Origin: Eubacteriaceae bacterium
GTDB lineage: Bacteria; Bacillota; Clostridia; Eubacteriales; Eubacteriaceae
Assembly (NCBI GenBank): GCA_012522805.1
Contig: JAAYJS010000020.1
Span: 26,863 to 90,862, forward strand
Length of the DNA stretch: 64,000 nucleotides
Direction: 5' to 3'
The first letter of the stretch is position 1, and each line of letters begins with the position of its first letter. Made by a program: the position numbers and the translations under genes. Shown here piece after piece: positions 54,050 through 63,600 of this stretch. The notes under the pieces are model-generated. The model was given only the letters and a program-made list of their open reading frames with translations. It did no database searches and was not told the origin of the DNA.

Positions 54050-54799
54050 TTATTCGTTGATCGTTACTTCGTATTTTTCTTTTAATTCTTCGATGCGTTT
54101 GATAAATTCTGCGTTTTGCTTTTCTCCGAGAAGGTATCGTTTCAGATTATCTTGTATCACTTCGAAGGGCAACAGTTCCGGATCCTTCGTGTCCGTTACT
54201 TTGATAATGTGATAGCCAAATTCGCTTTGAACCGGAGCGTCGGATATTTGGCCAACCTCCATAGCAAAGGCGGCTTCTTCGAAGGCGGGTACCATTCGGC
54301 CTTTGTGGAAAAAGCTTAAATCTCCGCCCTTTTCTTTAGAGGGGCAAGTGGAATACGCTTTGGCCGCCTCTTCAAAGGTTTTATCTCCGGCTTTAATTTC
54401 TGCTATAATGTCGATGGCTTGTTGCTCGGCCGGTACTAAAATATGGCTGGCGCGTATATTGGGCGCAGACATCATTTGTTCGGGATGTTTGTCGTAAAAA
54501 TCTTTGACTTCTTGATCATCGATGGTGACATTTTTCATAAAATCTGCGATGACAAAACTTTTTAATAATTTCGTCTTGGCATCTTCCAACATGATTTTGA
54601 ATTCTTCTTTTTCTTCAACCTTATCTTCCAAACCTTGTAAATAGAAAAGGTTTTGTGCGATCAATTCGTTCAATAACTCTTGTCGCCCTTTATCGGTTTT
54701 AAAGGGGTTTTGTTGTTCCGGTGGCAAATGTTGAATCAATTCGTTTAAATCGTGTTCATAGATTTTGAGGCCTTCTACTGAGGCTAAAACTTTACTCAT
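54050..54799 (-). CDS. PpiC-type parvulin peptidyl-prolyl isomerase without signal peptide
   Basis: The 249-residue protein has an N-terminal SurA/trigger-factor-like helical region (residues about 1-105) and a parvulin domain (residues about 112-205: IRASHILVPAEQQA, FEEAAKAYSTCPSKEKGGDL, PAFEEAAFAMEVGQIS, FGYHIIKVTD). Unlike PrsA it has no signal sequence or lipobox, so it is probably a cytoplasmic folding helper. GGAGATACC precedes the ATG on the minus strand. Confidence 0.92.
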   Translation of the reverse strand: MSKVLASVEGLKIYEHDLNELIQHLPPEQQNPFKTDKGRQELLNELIAQNLFYLQGLEDKVEEKEEFKIMLEDAKTKLLKSFVIADFMKNVTIDDQEVKDFYDKHPEQMMSAPNIRASHILVPAEQQAIDIIAEIKAGDKTFEEAAKAYSTCPSKEKGGDLSFFHKGRMVPAFEEAAFAMEVGQISDAPVQSEFGYHIIKVTDTKDPELLPFEVIQDNLKRYLLGEKQNAEFIKRIEELKEKYEVTINE

Positions 54800-54860
54800 G
54801 GTATCTCCTTCATCATTCTTGCATTTTAAAGTCTAATAGTTGAGGGTTCATTTGTCAACA

Positions 54861-55865
54861 TTAACTGAAGATGCGAATCTTTTCTTCAGGAAAATAGGAT
54901 GTTAATAAGGACTTCAAAACCTTGCTTTGTATCAAATCTTCACTAAAAGTGTGGGTGTTTTCTTTAAGGATGGTTGGGTGTACCAACACGGGGTTGTTCG
55001 GATCCGTTTTGACAAATTTTTTGTACTGTTTTTGGCTGATGCGAAAGCCGCCGATATTGATATCCCTTATTTGATTAAAATCCAAATATTGAGCCAATAA
55101 TGAGACCATTTCTTGATAATGGGAGACTAAATTCGGAAAGGGCAGCAGGGGCTCAAAGGAAAGTCGAACACGGGCCCCACCACGTTGTGCTTGGCGGATC
55201 GCCTGAATGCGAGCGGCTAAAGAAGGTGTTCTGGGTTCATAATAATCGATGAGGGTCTGTGGTAAAAGAGACCATGCCCATATTAAATTATCAGGTACCT
55301 GTGCAAAGGGAAAGGTATTGGCTTTTGTCTTGACTTCGATCGTTAAATGGGGATTGGCCCTCAGCAAAGGAAACCACGCTTCGATGAAGTGCGTGATGCC
55401 CTCTAAGGCCAAGAGATCGGAATCGTAGGAAAGAGCTAAATACACAGGTTGGCCATCTTGCAATAAATCTTCTTTGACAGAGCAAATCAAGTCATCGTTG
55501 TTAACAAAAATAACGCAATGGGCGGAAGGGTGCAGGGCTTTCAAATAACAATAGTGGCAGTTGTATAGGCAGTTTAAAACCGGAGAACAATAATAAAATT
55601 TTTCCTGTTCAAAATCTTCACAATAGGGTGAACCGTCGTAATAAAAATGAAACTTTTTCTCTGCTAGAATACATTGCACAGCATTTTTTTGCATCATATA
55701 ATTTTGGTTATTGCGATTAAAAACCTGAGCATAATCGTCGATGATTATCGAGTGTTTAGGTTTTATTTTTGAAAGGATCTTCCGTGTATTGGGATGATCG
55801 ACAACACCTTTTTCAATGTAAACTCTGGAAAAATTCGGTGCATTGTAGTTTTTCGATAAGTGCAT
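54861..55865 (-). CDS. Spore photoproduct lyase-like radical SAM protein
   Basis: The 334-residue protein matches the SPL family. The radical SAM cluster motif C99-x3-C103-x2-C106 lies in CLYNCHYCYLKAL, preceded by FYYCSPVLN. Later blocks are LALSYDSDLLALEG, LTIEVKTKANTF, IWAWSLLPQTLIDYYEPRTP and RVRLSFEPLLPFP. True SplB repairs thymine spore photoproduct with a 5'-dA radical; some clostridial relatives have unknown substrates. No sporulation genes are near, so DNA repair is inferred. It overlaps the unknown upstream gene by 53 nt. Confidence 0.87.
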   Translation of the reverse strand: MHLSKNYNAPNFSRVYIEKGVVDHPNTRKILSKIKPKHSIIIDDYAQVFNRNNQNYMMQKNAVQCILAEKKFHFYYDGSPYCEDFEQEKFYYCSPVLNCLYNCHYCYLKALHPSAHCVIFVNNDDLICSVKEDLLQDGQPVYLALSYDSDLLALEGITHFIEAWFPLLRANPHLTIEVKTKANTFPFAQVPDNLIWAWSLLPQTLIDYYEPRTPSLAARIQAIRQAQRGGARVRLSFEPLLPFPNLVSHYQEMVSLLAQYLDFNQIRDINIGGFRISQKQYKKFVKTDPNNPVLVHPTILKENTHTFSEDLIQSKVLKSLLTSYFPEEKIRIFS

Positions 55866-56367
55866 TGAATTGTGTGTTCCTCTCTAAAACAGTCAAGGTG
55901 GTGGGCAACGCGTTGAGAAGATCGCTTAAAGGCGGTAAAGCCGGATAAAGTTCTCGCCGCTTTTCATAAAGGCGCGCTTCATGGAATAATCGATGCTTTT
56001 GACTGGTCGTCAAGCGACGGCTTTGCTGATAGGGCTCCAGATGCATGCGCAAAGCATCGTCTTCTTGACACATAATCTCAAAATAATCTTCAACCATTTG
56101 CTTAAAATCAACGTACGCCTTTAAACCCCGTTCCTCTATTCCCGGTATCAAGATAAAGATGAGGTGGGGTGGTGTGCTTCTAAACAGGTTTTGAATTTTC
56201 TCACTGATGGCGCTTGGCATTAAGGTGATACTTTTTTCCGGAAAGGGATGCTTGAGCAATATATCCGGATAATACACATTGGGCTTGTCACTCTGCATCT
56301 GAATTTGGTTGACGAGGGTATACGTCGCTTCTCGATATTCCCAAAGTATTAAAAATTCGGGTTTCAT
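55813..56367 (-). CDS. Unknown protein co-transcribed with the SPL-like gene
   Basis: The 184-residue protein is not recognised. It starts KPEFLILWEYREATYTL, with a strand-like hydrophobic block PPHLIFILIPGIEERG near residue 70-85 and a basic helical region SRRLTTSQKHRLFHEARLYEK. No signal peptide, membrane helix or cysteine motif. It precedes the SPL-like gene and overlaps it by 53 nt, suggesting translational coupling and a shared function, perhaps a partner of the radical SAM enzyme. That role is inference. Confidence 0.65.
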   Translation of the reverse strand: MKPEFLILWEYREATYTLVNQIQMQSDKPNVYYPDILLKHPFPEKSITLMPSAISEKIQNLFRSTPPHLIFILIPGIEERGLKAYVDFKQMVEDYFEIMCQEDDALRMHLEPYQQSRRLTTSQKHRLFHEARLYEKRRELYPALPPLSDLLNALPTTLTVLERNTQFNALIEKLQCTEFFQSLH

Positions 56368-56420
56368 TTTACTTCTTCCAATTTATGATATACTTTATAC
56401 TAGCATAAAAGGAGGTAGAA

Positions 56421-57083
56421 ATGAACAAAGCAATTATATTTGACATGGACGGCGTTATCATCGACTCCGAAACCGTTTATGCAGAAATAGAATGGCAAAT
56501 TTACCAGGAGTACAACGTTCCCATGACCAGAGAAGGCGCTATGCAAAGCATGGGGCGTGGGTTATTAAACTGGTGGGAAGAAATTGTAGAACGTTATGGT
56601 ATGCCCATCAGTGCGCAACAAGCGGCAGAGGAAGTAGCGAAGCGTTACATGACCTTTTTAACAGATCCTAACATCAAAAAGGAAGCTATGCCGGGCGCCC
56701 GTCAATTGATGCAAAGAATAAAAGAAGAAAAGAATTGGAGAATAGCCATTGCCTCGTCTTCGGACGCCAACGCTATCTCAGCGGTGATGGATATTTTCGA
56801 TCTTCATCCTTATATCGACTTTACCATATCCGGCAATGAAATTGTCGACAGCAAACCCCATCCGGAAATCTTTGAAAAAGTTGCAAAACATTTCGACTAT
56901 GCACCGCAGCAATGTTTGGTTATCGAAGACTCTCAGAGCGGTATACTCGCTGCAAAAGCGGCAAGCATGTATTGTGCAGCCTACAAAAGTGCACCGAAGG
57001 GTTTGGTAGACTATAGTTTGGCGGACTTTGCCTATGACAACCACCACAAAGTGTTGCCCATGATCGAAAAAGTACTGGAGTGA
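56421..57083 (+). CDS. HAD-superfamily phosphatase (beta-phosphoglucomutase-like)
   Basis: The 220-residue protein has the HAD motifs: I, IIFDMDGVIIDSE with nucleophile Asp and acid/base Asp; II, IAIASSSDANA; III and IV, SKPHPEIFEKVAKHFDY and CLVIEDSQSGILAAKAA. The helical cap (residues 18-85) is of the beta-phosphoglucomutase/phosphoglycolate phosphatase group. The substrate cannot be told from sequence. AAGGAGGTAG precedes the ATG. Confidence 0.93.
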   Translation: MNKAIIFDMDGVIIDSETVYAEIEWQIYQEYNVPMTREGAMQSMGRGLLNWWEEIVERYGMPISAQQAAEEVAKRYMTFLTDPNIKKEAMPGARQLMQRIKEEKNWRIAIASSSDANAISAVMDIFDLHPYIDFTISGNEIVDSKPHPEIFEKVAKHFDYAPQQCLVIEDSQSGILAAKAASMYCAAYKSAPKGLVDYSLADFAYDNHHKVLPMIEKVLE

Positions 57084-57490
57084 GAACACTGGTATAAATA
57101 AATAACAAAGCCAAAAATCCCTTCGCATCAAAACAACCGAGGTGTGGAGGTTTTTTTGTTGTTAGAATCAATTTAAAAAACTAGTAAGTAAAGTTCGGTT
57201 TTCAAAGTCAATAGCAAATTTCTAACGCATCCATCATTCTTTGCGACTCTTGTAACGAGTCCTGTCGGCATATTGAGAGCGACTTTATTGAACTTCTGCT
57301 CAAGGGCATTAAGGTATGTAGACAAAAGAAAGAAAATGGAAAGTAAATAACGCTTTATTGCGTGGTCTCTGTAAAAATCTGTGCCGTCAATCCAGCACGA
57401 TCATAGAGCTTCATTTTACCGGAGTCATCGTATAGGGAAGACAAATTCTTTTCTATTCTACAATGGGCAATTTTTCGTTATAAGGTTATA
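57084..57490. other. Intergenic region with a possible short leftward remnant
   Basis: There is no clear gene. A leftward open frame ending at TAA 57173-57175 could encode about 50 residues including KFNKVALNMPTGLVTRVAKN, but without a ribosome site; it may be a remnant. GACTC/GAGTC at 57245-57261 is a small dyad. Confidence 0.4.
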
Positions 57491-57519
57491 TTGAGAAGGT
57501 TAATGGATTGTGATATAAT
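57491..57519 (+). promoter_or_regulatory. Promoter of the Cna_B adhesin gene
   Basis: TTGAGA at 57491-57496 and a perfect TATAAT at 57514-57519, 17-nt spacing, with a leader of about 100 nt before the ATG at 57628. Confidence 0.8.
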
Positions 57520-57627
57520 ACAAAGTAACTATGTATTTTATTCTTTTGATATAAAATGTCAAAAAGAAATGAAATATATAAAATAGAGTCGATTCATAAT
57601 TAAGATGATTAAAAGGAGAAGCCGTCA

Positions 57628-60600
57628 ATGAACACAAATCGTTTAATAGCGAATAAGAGATTTCGAAAAATAGTTGCACTGGTCATCACCCTGACATTGG
57701 TGATGCAATTTGGTAGCGGATTAAAAGCTTTGGATGAAACATCCGATGCACCGGTACCGCCTTCGGTCGTTGCACCTGAAGGCACTGGTAGCGACAATGG
57801 AGATGTCAATCCGGAGGATTCTCTTGTAAAACCCGGCACAGATGGTGTGGATGACCAACCGGCAAGTGTAACGTTGCCGGAGCCAACTCAAGGCGAGGCA
57901 GCAAGCCCTTCCGGCACTCAAGTGCCTCAGTCAACCAGCAGAAGCGTTCCCTCTGTTTTTGAGATTGTTTGGCTGGAAGGGGGGCTTAATACTTCTTCTC
58001 GTCAAGAAGGGGAAATTTCCGGAGATAATCAGGAAATCATGGACATTACGCCTTACGATAACGATCGCGTAAGACCGGCAATTTACCAGATTAATTTTAC
58101 CATGGGCGGAGATCGAGATGCCGCGCCGGGGGAAATAGAAATTAGGCTACCCAAAAGTATCTTCTCTGGCAGAGATGGTCAGCCGGTGGATGAGATAAAG
58201 TTGCCAATTGTTCAAGCGCCGGAAATAGGCGGAGCTACTAATTTTCACTATTGGATCGATACAGAAACCGACGAAATTGTAGTGACCAATTACGAAAACT
58301 TTTTAAGAACAGAATCCTTTACGGTTGCCATAGAAAATGACTTTTGGCCGTACCAAGTTGCCGACGGTTACAGTAACCCTAATATCCAAGCCAAAGTTTC
58401 CATCCAACAAGATGCTGGTACCGAACCCATTCAAGCAGAATCGAATACGCTAGAGGTGAACGTTCACACCACAGCGAAACTCAAACAGGTTCGAAAACAA
58501 AATTATGGGCGTTTAGAGACATGGGATCCCGCATGGGGAGAAAAACCGGAAGATGCGGACGATTACTTTTATGTTATGTGGCAACTCAGAATCGATAAAC
58601 CCATGAACAATACCCAGCCTTTTGAAGTTAAGTACGTGGATGTGGCGGACCCCTTGGGTGAGATCGTAGCATTTTCCGAGACTAGAGCTCATTGGGTCAT
58701 CAGCCCGCCATCTTCATGGACGTTAAACACGCAACAACCCGATGGGACAGATATTTTTAGCAATAAGGTCTTTTATAATGAAAACAAGCCTACGAACCAA
58801 AACTCAGACAATAAAATCGTTACCTATATCATTACAAAGTATCATAAAGATTTGGGTGTCGATGGCAAGGTTTTTAGAAACACCTTTACGGCGAACTTAA
58901 CCGGTGTAGACGGCGCCCATGACACTAAAAGTGCCAGCACTAGTTTTACCTATAAACCACCGGCACAGTATATAGGAGACGGTATAGCACAGAATAAAAG
59001 ATCTGGTAGCAGTATCCTTACTTCGGGGATGCTGGATGCGCTAGAAAAAGGGAACAATGTACGACCTTTGGGATCTTATAACGACTCATTTTATGTAACA
59101 GCACAAGCATACAGGGCAAAAGACATCAGCCAAGATGGAACGAAGGACTACACCTTGGAAATCGTAGACAACGTCATGGGCTTAAGGCAATATGACCTCA
59201 ATGGCAACCCAAGAGAACCATGGTTTGAGCTGTTAACTCCTGGGACGGATTTTAATTATATCCATGCTTATGTCAATCTAACCGAATACGACTCAACATA
59301 CGATATCAATAAAGGCTACACGAGTGTAGAGGCAAAGGATTACCAAAATTATAAACCCATAGAATTGTACGTTCAGCAAGATGGTGGATCGTCTTGGACG
59401 AAATTAGGAGAATTTAAACGCAACGGATCTTCAGACCAATATGATTTTACCAGACCGGACGGAACGGTTGAAAAATATACCAGTCGTTACAAACCTGTTA
59501 CATTACCGAGCAATACGACGAACATTAAATTTGTCTACACGGGAAAACGTTACGGCGCAAAAGTAGAGGGGCACTTCGGAATACAAATCAATTCCACAGA
59601 TACAGTGCGTGCTGCGGTTCAGCGAGCCAAAGATGCTGAAGAGAATACTTTAAATTTCTACAACATCAGTACCATGGGTGTCAAAGATAGCGAAGGGAAT
59701 TATGCCAACCAAACAGACAAATTTGCTATTGATAATGGCAGCGCCTATTATCCTGAAAATGTCAAAGATGCAGTAAAAGCCCAAGCAAGAGAGATGACAG
59801 GTGTGGACGGCGCCTATTTGGAGCATACTTCCTCATATATTGGGCTCAAATGGCTACACGTATCCAGCTGGTTGGGAAAGACAAATAAAAAACCGGTATC
59901 AGACTCTGTAAATGGCAGAGAAATTGTGGATTATACCCTGACAATGAGAGAATCGGTTACCCTCGACAAAAACACGATACCGGAGGAACAAGCAGAAGAA
60001 TGGGGTTTGGTTTCAGAGCAAAACAGAGGAGTTTTTTACGATTTGCTCCCACCGGGCACATGGGCGCTGAAAGACTCAATCAAAGCCTACACGGTGGATT
60101 ATTATTGGAACGGATACAGTGCGACTTCCTATAGGGGGGTACCCTGTGCTCATCAAGTAGAGTTTTTCCCCGATTGGAGAGGTTCGGGCATGACGATGAT
60201 GAAAATCACAGTCAAAGCGCCCATGGAGCACAATCTTGTCCGCAGGGGGATGACAGGACAAAACTACATGTTGTTTTCGGGATTTATCGTGGATTTTCAG
60301 GTTGCGAACCCTTGGGATAATATCCTCGATTCCGGAAAAACAATGTGGAATAGTGTGGCTTACCAAACCGGCGCGGACAGTTTGGCCCAGGGTTTGACCG
60401 ATATCAACCCGAATACAACGATCCAAGAAAAAGCGTGGTTTGAAGATGTCAACGAAGACAACGACCCCAACGAGAAACAATTTCTATATGCAGAAAACAA
60501 ACTCAACTTGACACCGTTGATTGCGACGGAAATAGGATTTACGAAAAAAGTAAAATCTGTTGACGAGCCGGTCTTTGGCTCCTTATCGGAGGTGCCGGTC

Positions 60601-63600
60601 GGCGGCAAATATGTGTACAGGCTTCGCTATGCGGTTAATAAAAACACTCAATCTAAAAACGTCGTCATATACGACATACTGGAAAATGCTTATGGGGATC
60701 ATACGCATTGGCAAGGCACCTTTGACCGTATCGATTTAAGACATGCCATTGAAAAGAATATTGAACCGGTGGTGTACTATTCGACACGAAACGATTTGAA
60801 CCCTAGGGATAACCCGGACGACGGCGATTTAACCAATGGGGAAATTTGGACCACCGAAGAACCTGCCGATAAGAGCACCATCAAAGCTATAGCTGTCGAT
60901 TTATCTAAAATGAAAGGTGGCGGCGACTATATCTTCCCGGCGGAAGCCACGCTACCGCTGTACGTTTATATGGATGCGCCGAATAGCGGTGTACCGGTTA
61001 CCAATCCCCCTGTGCACGCCTACAACGATGCCTACATCCGAGCTGTTAACATAGTAGGAACCGGTGTAAATGTGGATTTGAATGAAAAAACCGATGTGGT
61101 CAGGGTCTACATGAGAGAATTCGAGATGGATATCGAAAAAACGGCGAATCCAGCATCGGGAACTTTTGAAGATCCTACTGATCTCAGAGCCAATGATAAC
61201 AAACTGACTTACACCCTCAACATCACAGATAAAAATAAAAAGGATACCGCTAGAAATATCGTGGTTGAAGATGTTTTACCCGACGGCCTAGTCCTTGATG
61301 GCGAGATCCAATTTAAGTTTGGTCAGGATGGCGATAGTGGACTCATATCCGAATCCAATACCATTCATTTTAATCAAGACGGTCAGAAACTAACCTTTAC
61401 CATCGACAAATTATTTGCAGAAAACAATTTGGAACTGACCATTCCGGTTCGCGTCGATCCATCCACCATTGTGGGGGTCCATAGACCGGTTTTCCAAAAC
61501 CAAGCGATGATTACCAGTGTGGGTGGTAGGGAATTCGATGTTGCCAGCGAAACCACCTATCATAAAACGGAGATACCTGTAGAAGTTGTTGCTAAAAAGG
61601 TTTGGGATGACGGAAACAACCTCGGAGGTGTCCGACCGGAGAACGTGAAAGTCACCTTACACGCCAACGGTACTCAAGTTGGAGAAGTTGTTACGCTATC
61701 GGAGGATAATAATTGGGAAAACAAATGGAGTGGCTTGCCCTGCTCTGACGACGAAGGAAAACCGATTGATTACAGCATAGAAGAAAAGCCGGTCAACCAC
61801 TACGAAACGGTCATTGAAGAAAGTTTGGATGAAACCACCGGTGAAAAAGTATTCCGCGTTATCAACCAGTACGAAAGCACCAACCGCACGGTTAAAAAGA
61901 TCTGGGAAGACGACAATAACAAGAGAGGTAAGAGACCATCAGACATCAAGGTTCAACTCTTACAAGACGGAATCCCCTATCAGGACGAGATCGATCTCAA
62001 CGCATCCAATGGTTGGACCCATACTTGGGAAGGCATTCCTCTCAAAAACGAAGATACCCTTTACACCTACACCATTCGTGAGATTCCTGTGGATGGATAT
62101 GAAACCACCATTAAGGAAGAAATCGATCCGGAAACCAACGGTCTGGTTTTTGAAGTGACAAACGAGTACAAAACGACCAGTAGAACGATAGAGAAAAGAT
62201 GGGATGACAGAGGGAACGTACTGGAACTCCGCCCCGAAAGTGTCAAGGTACAATTAAAAGCCAACGGCACCAACCATGGCGGACCGGTCACCTTGAACGA
62301 GGATAACAACTGGCATCACCAATGGGACGATTTGGAAATACTGGATGACGATGGAAGGCCCATCGAATACAGCGTAGAAGAAGAATATCTGAAAGATTAT
62401 CAACATGAAATAGAAAAGATTGTAGAGGAAGTACCCGGCGGTCATGACGAAGAAGGAAACCCAGAACCGACCTTTATAGACAAAGGATTTATCATGACCA
62501 ACACCCTAGAGTTTACGGATAGATTCGTTTTCAAAATTTGGGAAGACGAAGAGGATGCAGCGGGCAAACGACCGGATTCCATTACAGTTCAACTTCTACA
62601 AGACGGAAGAGCTTACGGAGAACCCGTAGTGCTGAACGATGAAAACAACTGGGCCCATAGATGGGAGGATTTGCCGGCGACTAAGGGACAAGTTTATTAT
62701 GATTACGACCTTCACGAAATTCCGGTAGAAAACTATCGAGCGGAAATTGAAACGCTCTATAATTCAGACGAAGAAAATGAACAGTCAGAAATCATCTATT
62801 TTGTCACCAACATATATGATAGGCTCGAAGTATCCGCCACTAAAAAATGGGAGGGACTACCGGTTGATGAAAACGGGTCAACACCGGATGGACCACCGGT
62901 CCTATTGCAACTCAAACAAAATGGCGAGAACTTTGGCGATGCGGTGCAAGTGGAAGATACAGGAAGCCATGAGACAACCTACACATGGAGCAATCTGATC
63001 AAACACGCACCGGATGGTTCAGAGTATACTTACACCGTGGAAGAACCGACGGTCCCCAAGGGCTATGTGAAAACTCAAGAAGGCAATACCATCACCAATA
63101 CCTATAATGGAGTCGGTGAAAAAGATCCGATTGAATTCACCGCCACTAAGAAATGGGAAGGACTACCCGAAGGCACCAACGGTGTAGCCGTCAGCTTGCA
63201 ACTCAAACAAAATGGTGCTGACTATGGCGAAGCGGTACAAGTAGAAGACAATGGCAGCCATGAGGCAAGCCATACTTGGAACGACTTACCCAAGTACGCT
63301 CCAGACGGAAGTCCGTATACCTACACCGCCGATGAGACCACCGTACCCAACGGTTATGTGAAAACACAAGCAGGCAATATCATCACCAATACCTATAATG
63401 GAGTCGGTGAAGAAGAACCTGTTCAATTCACCGCTACCAAGAAGTGGGAAGGACTGCCGGAAGGCGCCAATGGCGCAGCCGTCAGCTTGAAACTCAAACA
63501 AAATGACGTTGACTATGGCGAAGCGGTTCAATTAGAAGATACGGGAAGCCACGAAGCGACCCATACTTGGAACAACTTGCCCAAGTACGCTCCCGATGGA

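Noticed and set aside
61814-62158. ORFs of 60-134 codons on both strands between 57.6 and 64 kb
   Set aside because: They are out-of-frame or antisense readings of the large adhesin frame, and recur with its repeats.
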